Assembly: GCA_963971575.1 (NCBI GenBank)
Contig: OZ020613.1
Location: 50,586,250-50,650,249 of the forward strand
Direction of reading: 5' to 3'
Length of the DNA stretch: 64,000 bases
Origin: Liopterus haemorrhoidalis
Lineage: Eukaryota; Arthropoda; Insecta; Coleoptera; Dytiscidae
The notes beneath the pieces were generated by a model that was given only the letters and a program-made list of their open reading frames with translations, was not told the origin of the DNA and did not search any database. The stretch's first letter is position 1. Each line of letters starts with the position of its first letter. Both the position numbers and the translations under genes were made by a program. Of this stretch, positions 34,081 to 43,156 are shown one piece after another.

Positions 34081-36000
34081 CTCCTCTCGACCGGGTTGGC
34101 CCGGGCATGGTATATGCCCGTCTTAAAATCTAGGGCGCCCCAACGATGGCACGCACGCTGCCATCTCCTGCTGACGAATTGCGGCCCTTTGTCGGAGAGG
34201 ACGATTTTCGGGTACCCGAACCTGTTGAAGACTTCCTCCTCCAGGGCCTTCACGATGGCGCCGACCCTGGGCACCCCGATGGCGAAGGCTTCCACCCATT
34301 TGGTGAACGTGTCGGTCACCACCAGGATATGGGTCTTCCCTAACCCTGTCTTCGGATAAGGGCCCATGAGGTCGACCGACACGGTGTCCCACGGTGCAGA
34401 CGGCAGTCTGGGTTGAAGTGGCGCTGGGCGTCGCGGTTTTCCCGGCTTAGTAGCGGCGCAGGGAAGGCACTCTTCTACGTACCGGCGGATGGCTTGGATG
34501 GCCCGGATGGTTTCCTCACGGCCGGGATGTCCTGCTGCGTCGTGCAGCAGGACATCGTGTGCAGGGCGTGCATTACTGGCGGGCGTAGCATCTCCGGTAC
34601 GTATAGCTTCCGTCGTCCGTCGGTGGCGGTTTTGTCGAACAGACAGCCGTCCTCGACGACCATGTTCTCGTTGATAGTCTGATGGTCCGGATCGTCTGGA
34701 TCTCGCATCCGGACGATGATCCGCTGGGTCAGGGGGTCCGTCTGCTGAAGACGCGCTATCTGATCTGGCAGTGGTTCCCTCAGGACGGCATTGATCTCGC
34801 CCGGTGCTGGCGGTAGTAGGCGCAGGCGGTCGTCTTCCTGCTCGGCGGGGCCGCTGTCATCGGGGACCCGGGATAGCTCGTCCGCCAGCTCATTGTCTCG
34901 TCCGGGGCAGTGCTCGATCACGAAGTCGAACTCCTGCAGAAGGAGCGCCCACCGCAGGAGTTTCGCCTTCGTGTCCTTGAACCGCTGCAGCCAGGTTAGC
35001 GCCTTGGAGTCGGTCCTCACGGTGAAGGTCTGTCCCTCCAGCAGGGGCCGGTACCGCTTCACCGCCCAGATGAGAGCGAGGCACTCCTGCTCGTTCACGT
35101 GGTACCTCTGCTCGGGCTGTGACAGGCGGGCGCTGGCGTACGAGATGACCCTTCGTTCGTCCTGGTCCCCCTTCTGGTATAGGACGGCGGCGATGCCGAC
35201 GCCGCTGGCGTCCGTCTGGAGCACATAGGGTAGGCCTGGTGTCGGTCGATGCAGTTGGAGTGGCTGTCGGAACGCTTCCTGGACCGCCTCGTAGGCCTTC
35301 TGGGCGGCATCCGTCCATCGGAACCGCAGCCTTGGCGACAGCAGGTCTGTTAGTGGGGTGCCGATCTCCGCAAACCGTGGTACATAGTCCCGGACCCAAT
35401 TACACAAGCCAAGGAACTGCCTGAGCTCCTTCCTGGTCGTCGGGGGTTGCTGCTCGGCGATCTGCCGCAGGCATCGGAGTGGGCTCGCTGATCGTGGCCT
35501 CGTTGACCCTCCTGTAGTCCACGCAAAACCTCGGTTTGCCGTCCTTCTTCGAGGCCAAGACCACCGGACTGGAATAGGGCGATGTCGACGGTGAAATGAT
35601 GCCGTCCTTCAACGTCTCCATGACCTGTTGCTGGATGATACGTTTTTTCTCATCGCTGACCCTGTATGGATGGATCCGGATGGGCTTCTGGTGAATCAGC
35701 TGGATGCGGTGCTTCAGCGTCCGCGTGCCTCCTTGGTCTCGGTGAGCCGCGAGAAACAGCTCCGGGAAGCGCTGGAAAAGCTTTCCGAGCTGGATGCCTT
35801 CTTGTCTCGGGAAACCGTGCCGGATGTTGGCCATGTCCACGGGCCTGCGGGGCTGCTGGGCTGCCGACCAGTAGACAGTGTGGCGCTGACTTCCCCCAAA
35901 GTGCATGCACTCACGGTCCAAATCGATGGTGGCGTGGTGCTTCCGGGTGGTGTGCGTAGCGGGCGTGCAGCGTGTTGTGGGCTGCTCCGGTGTCAATCAG
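34081..36000 (-). pseudogene. gypsy pol: RT remnant, RNase H, integrase
   Basis: From the 5' side: a protease remnant (ALIDTGAAH-like at about 36003), then the RT N-terminal region with YSSPVVLASKKDGKPRFCVD (35996-35400). The RT palm with the YxDD box is missing: sequence jumps from the EPTPMP motif to LGLCNWVRDYVPRF. RNase H follows with LQTDASGVGIAAVL, ECLALIWAVKRYR and RTDSKALTW (35407-34475). The H2C2 finger is next, and then the integrase core with SVDLMGPYPK (Asp), LSDKGPQF (Asp) and NPVERRNQVV (Glu) before the LINE insertion. Several frameshifts are present. Confidence 0.85.
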
Positions 36001-36115
36001 TGCCCGCATGCGGTGTTTGCCAGCCACCGCGTGCAAGAAGCTAGGTCAAGAAGATGCTGGCGATCTCGTGACCGGGAATGGTCGCGAGTAGGGTCGGACC
36101 GTTCTTCTGACCCCC

Positions 36116-36803
36116 CTACTCGTTTCCCGACTTCTTCTTCTCGGCGGGACAGCTTGCGTGATGGTGACTTCCGCCGCAGAGATGGCAGTTGATCTGTCGG
36201 GTGTACGGCTTCTTCTTGGGCTCGGCTGGTCGGTCTCTGGCCAGCACTCGGTCCTGCTCTTCCATCACCTCGGAGAGTTCATCGAAGTTCCGGAACGTGC
36301 GGTCAATCAGCGCCATCTGCCGGTTCGAGCTGAGCTGTTTCATGCACACGCTTAGCTGAGTCTTCTCGGGGATGGCATCGGGTTGACGGCACCAGAGGGC
36401 CATCTTGCAGGCGACGAAGTCGGTGCCCGTCTCTGTCTCGTCCTGCTTCGTGGAGAAGATGGCGTGTTGCAGCTCCTCCATGATCGCGTCCCCGTCAAAA
36501 CGCTTGAGCAGCCTTGAACCCTTCGGCAGCCTTGCCGGTCAGCTGCTCTCTCGCGAGGTCCACCAGGTCCTCGTCCTCCAGGTCGAGACCCTCGGTGGCT
36601 TTCTCCAGCTTCCGAAGGAAGATTGCTGGATCTTCTATCAGGTCCCCCGAAAATTTCGGTGGTTTAACTTTTGGGCGCCAGCGGGAATTTTGTATCTGAC
36701 ACTCCCGCAGTGTCTCAATCATCTCCAGGAACTCACTCTTCTCCTGGGCGGAAGTAGAGGGAGGTGGTTGGGATGATCTTCTCCGGCTGCTCCTCCTCGG
36801 CAT
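36116..36803 (-). pseudogene. gypsy gag with CCHC knuckle
   Basis: A basic N-terminus (PRRSSRRRSS), a capsid-like region with VKPPKFSGDLIEDPAIFLRK, and a C-terminal zinc knuckle INCHLCGGSHHHASCP. One frameshift near 36485 separates the two frames. It starts at an ATG 65 bp inside the 5' LTR, the usual position for gag. Confidence 0.8.
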
Positions 36804-36868
36804 TGCTGGGCCTTAGATGAAGTTCTTGGTTCTTCCTAGCACTAAGCCCCACGATTCGGGCGTCAAAT

Positions 36869-37276
36869 TGATATGAGCGAAGACTGGCTCTCTCAATGGA
36901 TCGCTAGAGTTAAGCAACTCTAGCCGCGGTGACCTCCTGGACGGGTGACCGCTTGCGTTCGGTGTTGGCGTTAAGCAACGCTCGGCGCGGTGACCTCCCG
37001 GATGGGTGACCGCTTGCGATAACGGCGTGGAACGGCGCTCGGCGCGGTTACCTCCTGGATAGGGGACCGCTTGGCGATGTGGTGAACGCACGTCGGTGTT
37101 GGAGTAATGATGGAGAGGAGAGGTGATAGCTAGGATGGGTGACGGTAAGGACAATGAGGTTGCACCCTTCTCGGATCTCACTTCTCGGTACAGAGCGGCC
37201 ACCTTATAAACCCTGACAGCTTTCCCCCACTCCCAGGGTGAGAGTGGGGGTTGGCGTCCGAACTACCCCCGCATCA
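36869..37276 (-). repeat. 5' LTR of the gypsy element
   Basis: 408 bp, TGATGC...ATATCA on the minus strand, with a TTTATAAGG TATA-like box at about 37203-37211. On the opposite strand it contains three tandem segments resembling the 5S rRNA gene's internal control region (36899-36957, 36969-37018, 37031-37074). Confidence 0.8.
36899..37074 (+). repeat. Three tandem 5S-rRNA-like modules in the LTR
   Basis: Each module reads GTTAAGCAAC + GCTCGGCGCGGTGACCTCC + GGATGGGTGACCGCTTGCG with variations. This is the order and spacing of the A box, intermediate element and C box of metazoan 5S rRNA genes (TTAAGCA...GCGCGGTTA...GATGGGTGACCGC). Module 1 also keeps the upstream GATC. Each lacks the 5' and 3' thirds of 5S. 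The modules are on the strand opposite to gag-pol. Two modules remain in the 3' LTR. The likeness is from memory of 5S and was not aligned by software. Confidence 0.7.
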
Positions 37277-37280
37277 AGCA

Positions 37281-37867
37281 GCGATTCAGAGGTTGGACTT
37301 AGCAGCAAAGATGTAGGGCTCATTAGTGGGCCAGAAGTGGATGTATCATCCCAATTCGCCAGTTCCAGATATTCGCCCGTTCCAGAATATTCTACATTTT
37401 CTATAATTTCAATATTGACTGCCGATGTACTGGCACCCAAATTAATACTTCCGGTAGTTCTATAAAATGAAACAGAATTGTTAGAATAGCATATTGTTTA
37501 TATGTACATTTACCTTACTTTCTTGGTTTTACAATCTCATCCAAGAACTTCATCGTCTCCATCAAATGCCGTTCAGGCTTCTGCTTTCGTGAAGCTCCGC
37601 TTCTAGTTGATGTTTACCTCTCTTTTTTGATTCGAACATATTTTTCCCTCAACTGCTTAAAATATTTTTCAGCATGTTCACCTATAATTGTAAAATATAA
37701 ATTAATTGTCTATATGCAAGCTAAAAAGGCAGTAAACTTACCACTTATATTAAAGCACACATTTCATCATACTGTGCTGCTTTTTTTATTTTATTTTTAA
37801 AATCTTTATTAGTTTTGTCGTATAATAATTTATTCTCAACTACTAAAGCTATAAACTTCTCCTCCAT
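37281..37867 (-). pseudogene. N-terminal half of the Harbinger MADF/Myb-like partner gene
   Basis: It begins at an ATG at 37867-37865 (MEEKFIALVVENKLLYDKT, then KDFKNKIKKAAQYDEM), a GT at about 37740 and an AG near 37682. The next exon has GEHAEKYFKQLREKYVRIKK and, after a probable frame change, METMKFLDEIVKPRK. The last part carries LELANWDDTSTSGP and LSPTS repeats up to the gypsy border. An in-frame TAA at the end of exon 1 suggests decay. It continues at 27078-26793 across the insertion. Confidence 0.7.
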
Positions 37868-38269
37868 TTTGAATTTTCACTTCTAATAAATAACACAATA
37901 ATGACGCAGACCTATCACACAGACTTCTAAAATGCTTCTCACAAATTATAAAACAAGGAAGATAGCGGACTCCCACGTTACGACTTTGGACAGCGATAGT
38001 TGCGACATTCGTGGTTGTAATATGAACTAGGATTAGGTAGTATGCAACCCGCAGTGCACACAAATATATTTTTATATTTTAAATTGCTAGGAATCGCGCG
38101 ATCATTCATTTTTTACCAAAATTGAAAAATAAAATGTAATTTTGGTAGAAAATTAAAGATTGCCTTGAACCGAAAATTATGATTAATTTATTTGCAACTC
38201 TCCTTATTAATTTCTTAAAATTAAAATTAATAACAATTGTTAAAAGTTAATACTTAAGTAAGCATTAAG
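37868..38269. other. Harbinger non-coding DNA upstream of the MADF gene
   Basis: About 400 bp of AT-rich DNA between the MADF start codon and LINE copy 2. It should contain the MADF promoter. No clear TATA box was picked out from the A/T background. Confidence 0.4.
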
Positions 38270-38304
38270 TTTTATTATTTAACTATAATTCCGGAACAGA
38301 AAAG

Positions 38305-38706
38305 GTGGCGGAATCGGTCCAAGAGACCAGTATTCAGACCCCACAACCTGGGGGATCGGGTCTGAATAAATCCCCCTCGCCTAAAGGAGAACGCACTCAA
38401 CCTCAGTTCTCCCAACCACCTAAGGAGAAGACCCCACAGTCTTCTCCACAAACGAGAAGCGACCAGAGAATGGTCGCTTCTACAAAACCCTCATCAGTTA
38501 CTCCTGAAAAGGAGACTGATAAGGGACCCGTTGGTTCTCACTGGATACCAGTGAGAACAAAACAATCAAAAAAGGAGTCCAGTGTGTCCACCAAGGCACC
38601 TGGACAAACAAGTGAAACCGTGGCCGAGAAAATGGCTGTTGACCCGCAACCTAAGGGTAAACCAAAGATCATTAGGTTGCGGGGTAACTCCCCTAAACAA
38701 AAATGA
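38305..38706 (+). pseudogene. ORF1 C-terminal fragment (copy 2)
   Basis: An open frame that corresponds to the last 130 or so codons of ORF1: the Pro/Ser-rich tail from GGSGLNKSPSPKGERTQ to the NSPKQK terminus. It is nearly identical to copy 1. The zinc knuckles are absent. The stop overlaps the ORF2 ATG as in copy 1. Confidence 0.85.
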
Positions 38707-41700
38707 CTGGTCCACTAATCCAGTGGAACTGTAACGGTGTATATCAGCGCTACGAAGAACTGCGACTGTTACTCTCCAATTTAGCGCCTTCGTGTGTTTG
38801 TCTGCAGGAAACAAATTTCACGGAAACCGACACATTCTCTCCTCGAGGATACTCCGTGTTTCGCACGGATTTCCTTACGGGGGCAAGAGCATGTGACGGC
38901 GTGGCAATTCTCGTTAGAGACACATTGTACCACGATCCTGTAGACATTGACACTGAGTTGCAGGTCGTAGCAGTTCGTGTTGCACTTCCCCTCCAGGTGA
39001 CGATTTGTTCTATCTACCTTCCCCCTGGTGTTCGAACTGACATCCGAGATGTCGTGAACATCATCGATCAACTCCCACCACCTTTCATACTACTAGGCGA
39101 TTTTAACGCCTACAATGTATGTTGGGGATCGGTGCGGAACGATCGACGGGGACGTCACCTGGAGACTATGTTGAACGATTTGAGTTTGAGCTTTTTGAAC
39201 GACGGCAGACCCACGCACTTCTGTGCAGCAACGGGTACATTCAGTGCCATAGATCTTAGCGTCGTTTCAGGAGCCATCGCTCCGTTGTTCAAATGGGACG
39301 TGCATCACGACCTGTGCGGTAGTGATCACTTTCCAATCTTCTTAAGGCCTCTGTTCAATACTGTTACCGAATCCCGCTGGCCACAGTGGGTTCTTCGGAA
39401 AGCAGATTGGACCAAGTTCGCAGAATCATTCTCTCACGAGGATATTCCGAACTTGAGCGTAGACGAAGAGGTGAATCATTTCACGGATTCCATCACGAGC
39501 GCGGCTGAAAGCAGCATACCGCTGTCATCCACTCAGCCCCGTCGAGTTCCCGTTCCCTGGTGGAACGAGGAATGCGACTTGGCGCTACGTGAAAGGAGAC
39601 ACCTCTTCAATACATTCCGTCGTTGTCCAACAGAGACAAACATGATAGCCTTCCAACGAGCGAAAGCTCGTGCTAAGAGGATTGTGAAAGAAAGCAAGCG
39701 CGAATCATGGCGCAAATACGTATGCACCGTTACAGTTGCCACTCCAGTGGCCAAAGTTTGGGAGAAGGTCCGGAAAATATCCGGTCTAAATACAGCTACA
39801 GCCATTGCTGGTCTATCGGTAAATGGTAACGTAGTTACCTCAGCGGTCGAAATTGCTAACACTTTGGCATCTAATTTTGCGTTCAATTCTAGCTCTGAAC
39901 ATTATTCACCCGAGTTTCTAACTCGTAAAGCAGGCCTCGAATCTATACCTCTAAATTTCTTTTCTAGGAATGACGAGGTATACAACCTGCTTTTCTCTCG
40001 TGAAGAGCTAGATAGCGCGATGTCAAAGTGTAAAGATAGCTCTCCTGGTCCAGATGCGATACATTATCGTATGATCCGAAATCTTCCGGAATCATCTAAG
40101 TCTAGGCTTTTGAATGTCTATAACAGGATATGGACTGAGGGCAAGTGCCCGACCAAGTGGAAGGAATCTCATATAATTCCTATCCCCAAAGTCGGGAAAG
40201 ATAAACACTTGCCCTCTAGCTATAGACCAATATCACTGACCAGTTGTCTCTGCAAGCTCATGGAGCGAATGATCAGCAAGCGTCTGATTTGGTTTTTAGA
40301 ATCAAACGACTTGCTGGCCAACACACAGTGCGGCTTTCGCCGTCACCGCTCAACAGCAGATCATCTGGTCAGACTAGAGACAGCTATCAGGAATGCTTTC
40401 GTTGAAAACAAACACCTGGTAGCTGTGTTTTTCGATATTGAGAAAGCCTATGACACTGCATGGATTTATGGTATTCTCCGTACTCTGCATTCCTGGGGTC
40501 TCCGGGGACGCTTGATGTTCTTTATAAAAGACTTCATGTCGAACCGGCGCTTCAGGGTGCGGATCGGAAATACCTTGTCACAAATGTTCGCACTGGACAA
40601 TGGGGTCCCACAGGGCTCCATACTGAGCGTTACGCTATTTTTAATTGCCATTAACGGTGCAGCTTCATGTATTCGATTACCTGTACAGAGTTCGATATTT
40701 GTCGACGACATTGGTATCTTTGTCGCCGGACAAAAGACTAGTACAATCGAACGTCAGCTTCAGCTGACTATCAATCGTCTCGATACATGGGCAACCGAAA
40801 ATGGCTTTAAATTCTCGACCAGCAAAACTGTATGTGTCCATTTTAGTAGGAAAAGGGGTGTACATCCCAATCCTACACTCACACTAAATGGAGCACAGTT
40901 ACCATTTGCCGATACTGCCAGATTTCTGGGTCTCGTGTTCGATAGCCGTCTATCTTGGCGGGCACATTTTTTGTCCGTCAAGAAAAAATGCCAAAAGTCG
41001 CTCAATTTGTTGCGGGTCCTCAGTCACAAGACATGGGGTGCAGACCGCACTGTCATGTTGCGTTTATATCGTTCTCTAGTGCGCTCTAAGCTGGACTATG
41101 GATGTCTAGCTTATGGGTCAGCTAAACACCAAGAGATAAGAATTCTTGACACTGTACATCACACTGGGGTTAGATTGGCCACAGGTGCATTTCGCACCAG
41201 TCCAATACTAAGCCTGCTGTGTGAAGCAGGCGAACCGTCACTGTACAATCGTCGTAAAATTCTATCCTTGCGGTATATGGCTGCACTCAGTGCCAAGCCA
41301 GATCATCCCGCGTATGACCCTATTCTACAAAATAGGCATACAGAAATATATGACAGAAAACCAAGAGCCAATAGGCCTTTTGGTCTGAGGACTTTCGACA
41401 TTTTGGGCGATATTGATTTTAATATGCCTGAAATGGCAAGTTTCGTTTTGTGTGCTGTTCCACCATGGACGCTACCGCGTCCACTTGTGAACCTCACATT
41501 AACTAGGTTTGATAAAGATACTACGTTGCCTATCGAATACCAACATGAGTTACAAAGAACACTGGTCCCTAGGTTCGAGGATACTGTCATTTTTACTGAC
41601 GGATCAAAATCCGGAACCAGGGTTGGGTGTGCGTTCGTTGTTTTGAATCCACGCCAACAGTTTCAGTACCGTCTGCACTCCATAACGAGTGTGTACACTG

Positions 41701-42398
41701 CTGAGCTGTACGCTATTTTCAAGGCCCTGTGTTTTGTTTCGTCAGAGCAAAGTCGGTCAAGTGTTATCTTGACGGACTCGCTGAGCTCTCTGAACAGTAT
41801 CCAAGATCCAGATCCAGTGCATCCTCTTGTACTAAAGATCCGGTTGCTACTCCACAACCTGAATGCTCAGAATGTGAGGGTAGAGCTGTTTTGGATACCG
41901 GGACATGTTGGTATTAAAGGCAACGAAGCGGCAGATGCAGCTGCAAAAGCCGCCTCTCGCAGACCTATGATTGATGTGAGTTTCGTTTTTCCAGATGACG
42001 CAAAGAGTCATCTGACACATCTGGTTTTAGACATGTGGCAACATGAGTGGAGCCGCACACAGAACGTTAAGTTACGACAGATTAAGGGAGACGTTAAACC
42101 ATGGGGTTCTTCCTGCAGGATTAACCGCAGGGAGGAAACCGCCATCACACGCCTTCGTATAGGTCACTGTTGGTGGACCCATGGACACCTCCTTCGAGGT
42201 GAAGAGTCCCCTGTCTGTGAGACGTGTAACACAGATTTGTCTGTGTTACACATTTTAACCGAATGTGTACAGTTCGAGGATGTCAGGGAGAGGTTAGGCC
42301 TGTGCTATGACCTGTCAGTTGCTTTAGGTGACGACAGGGTACTCATGGACAGGCTGATACTCTTCCTGAGAGAATCGAACTTATTGTTTTATGTGTGA
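38703..42398 (+). CDS. LINE ORF2 polyprotein: endonuclease, RT, RNase H (1231 aa)
   Basis: Intact. Endonuclease (about residues 1-230): QWNCNG near 6, LQET near 34, GDFNAYN near 131, SDHFPI near 206. Reverse transcriptase (about 450-740): SYRPISLTS near 505, FFDIEKAYDTAW near 575, GVPQGSILSVTLFLIAIN, then FVDD near 665, in place of the commoner FADD/YADD. RNase H (about 960-1080): FTDGSKS, AELYAIFKAL, LTDSLSSL, WIPGHVGIKGNEAAD. A C-terminal CETCN...H...C finger lies near 1172. It nicks target DNA and copies element RNA by target-primed reverse transcription. The start ATG overlaps the ORF1 stop. Confidence 0.9.
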   Translation: MTGPLIQWNCNGVYQRYEELRLLLSNLAPSCVCLQETNFTETDTFSPRGYSVFRTDFLTGARACDGVAILVRDTLYHDPVDIDTELQVVAVRVALPLQVTICSIYLPPGVRTDIRDVVNIIDQLPPPFILLGDFNAYNVCWGSVRNDRRGRHLETMLNDLSLSFLNDGRPTHFCAATGTFSAIDLSVVSGAIAPLFKWDVHHDLCGSDHFPIFLRPLFNTVTESRWPQWVLRKADWTKFAESFSHEDIPNLSVDEEVNHFTDSITSAAESSIPLSSTQPRRVPVPWWNEECDLALRERRHLFNTFRRCPTETNMIAFQRAKARAKRIVKESKRESWRKYVCTVTVATPVAKVWEKVRKISGLNTATAIAGLSVNGNVVTSAVEIANTLASNFAFNSSSEHYSPEFLTRKAGLESIPLNFFSRNDEVYNLLFSREELDSAMSKCKDSSPGPDAIHYRMIRNLPESSKSRLLNVYNRIWTEGKCPTKWKESHIIPIPKVGKDKHLPSSYRPISLTSCLCKLMERMISKRLIWFLESNDLLANTQCGFRRHRSTADHLVRLETAIRNAFVENKHLVAVFFDIEKAYDTAWIYGILRTLHSWGLRGRLMFFIKDFMSNRRFRVRIGNTLSQMFALDNGVPQGSILSVTLFLIAINGAASCIRLPVQSSIFVDDIGIFVAGQKTSTIERQLQLTINRLDTWATENGFKFSTSKTVCVHFSRKRGVHPNPTLTLNGAQLPFADTARFLGLVFDSRLSWRAHFLSVKKKCQKSLNLLRVLSHKTWGADRTVMLRLYRSLVRSKLDYGCLAYGSAKHQEIRILDTVHHTGVRLATGAFRTSPILSLLCEAGEPSLYNRRKILSLRYMAALSAKPDHPAYDPILQNRHTEIYDRKPRANRPFGLRTFDILGDIDFNMPEMASFVLCAVPPWTLPRPLVNLTLTRFDKDTTLPIEYQHELQRTLVPRFEDTVIFTDGSKSGTRVGCAFVVLNPRQQFQYRLHSITSVYTAELYAIFKALCFVSSEQSRSSVILTDSLSSLNSIQDPDPVHPLVLKIRLLLHNLNAQNVRVELFWIPGHVGIKGNEAADAAAKAASRRPMIDVSFVFPDDAKSHLTHLVLDMWQHEWSRTQNVKLRQIKGDVKPWGSSCRINRREETAITRLRIGHCWWTHGHLLRGEESPVCETCNTDLSVLHILTECVQFEDVRERLGLCYDLSVALGDDRVLMDRLILFLRESNLLFYV

Positions 42399-42720
42399 AG
42401 TCTTGCACCTTATTTTAATGTGTTTCTAGTTATTGACTGTGATATACGATGGTAATTGGCCCCTTTACAGCCTCTTACCATCACCCTGAGTCTGTTCAAA
42501 TTTTCGAACAGACTTTTTATATTATTTATTTGTATTTGTCAGTGCAAGACTTCTTTTATTGAGTATGCGTATTTTTAATGATTTTATTTATTTATTTATT
42601 TATTTATTTATTGTCTAAATTTTTATTTTTTAATATATAGTCTAGTCATTTAGATGGGCTGCGTTAGGCGCAAATAGCCTTTGTTGCTGTGCGCCAAAAA
42701 TTTCAACTAACTAACTAACA
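42399..42720 (+). other. LINE copy 2 3' UTR and tail
   Basis: The same layout as in copy 1, with the AGTCTGTTC...GAACAGACT hairpin and a (TTTA)n tract at about 42584-42612 that is longer than in copy 1. It ends in TAAC units followed by ACA and the target repeat. Confidence 0.7.
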
Positions 42721-42731
42721 TTTTATTATTT

Positions 42732-43152
42732 TATTTGCAAGCAAGCATATGAAATAAATAAACAAGTATTTATTTTTTACTTTTATATTTATTGTACATA
42801 TTAAATTTAGTCTGTGCCATTTTTTTTATTACACTATTTATATTTCTTTGGCATTTACCATTTAAAATATTATTAATTACACTACACAATTTACTGTCAC
42901 CTATCGTTACAACGTCAAAAACAATTGCCGAAAATTGCCGATAGTGAAGTGTTCTCAAAATGTTGGTTAAAAAAAAACGCTTTTAGCGCTGTCGGTGGAT
43001 GGAATATAACTTAAAACCGTTTCAAGGCCGTGTATATGTGTTTCATACCCCTGATGCTTCTAAACACACAAAACCTTATTACAAATATTAACAGATCGAT
43101 CGGTAAAGTAGAAATCGATAAAAGTTTGTCGCTAAAATACTAGATGTCAGTG
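42732..43152. other. Harbinger non-coding DNA between two insertions
   Basis: About 420 bp. A 62-codon frame on the minus strand (42958-42770) has no recognised motif. No other feature was seen. Confidence 0.35.
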
Positions 43153-43156
43153 TCTT

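Larger units (their letters stand above)
27083..37276 (-). mobile_element. Ty3/gypsy-type LTR retrotransposon, minus strand
   Basis: Bounded by TG...CA ends with AGCA duplicated at 27079-27082 and 37277-37280. The 5' LTR is 36869-37276 (408 bp) and the 3' LTR homology starts at 27083. A primer-binding-like GACGCCCGAATCGTGG follows the 5' LTR at about 36848-36865. gag and pol pieces lie between in the order gag, protease remnant, RT, RNase H, integrase. An I-type LINE (28250-34067) splits the integrase. Several frameshifts and a large RT deletion make it inactive. It is GC-rich compared with its surroundings. Confidence 0.85.
38281..42720 (+). mobile_element. I-type LINE copy 2, 5'-truncated, ORF2 intact
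   Basis: TTTTATTATTT occurs at 38270-38280 and 42721-42731 as an 11-bp target duplication. The copy starts within ORF1 (matching copy 1 from about 29655) and runs to the (TAAC)n tail. It lacks the 5' UTR and the ORF1 N-terminus with the zinc knuckles. The first 20 bp match copy 1 poorly, so the exact 5' junction is uncertain. Confidence 0.85.

Noticed and set aside
34791..35228. Plus-strand Ser/Arg-rich ORF (145 codons)
   Set aside because: Antisense shadow of the RNase H region of gypsy pol.
36899..37074. A functional 5S rRNA gene cluster
   Set aside because: Each module covers only the middle of a 5S gene; the 5' and 3' parts needed for the acceptor-like helix are absent.
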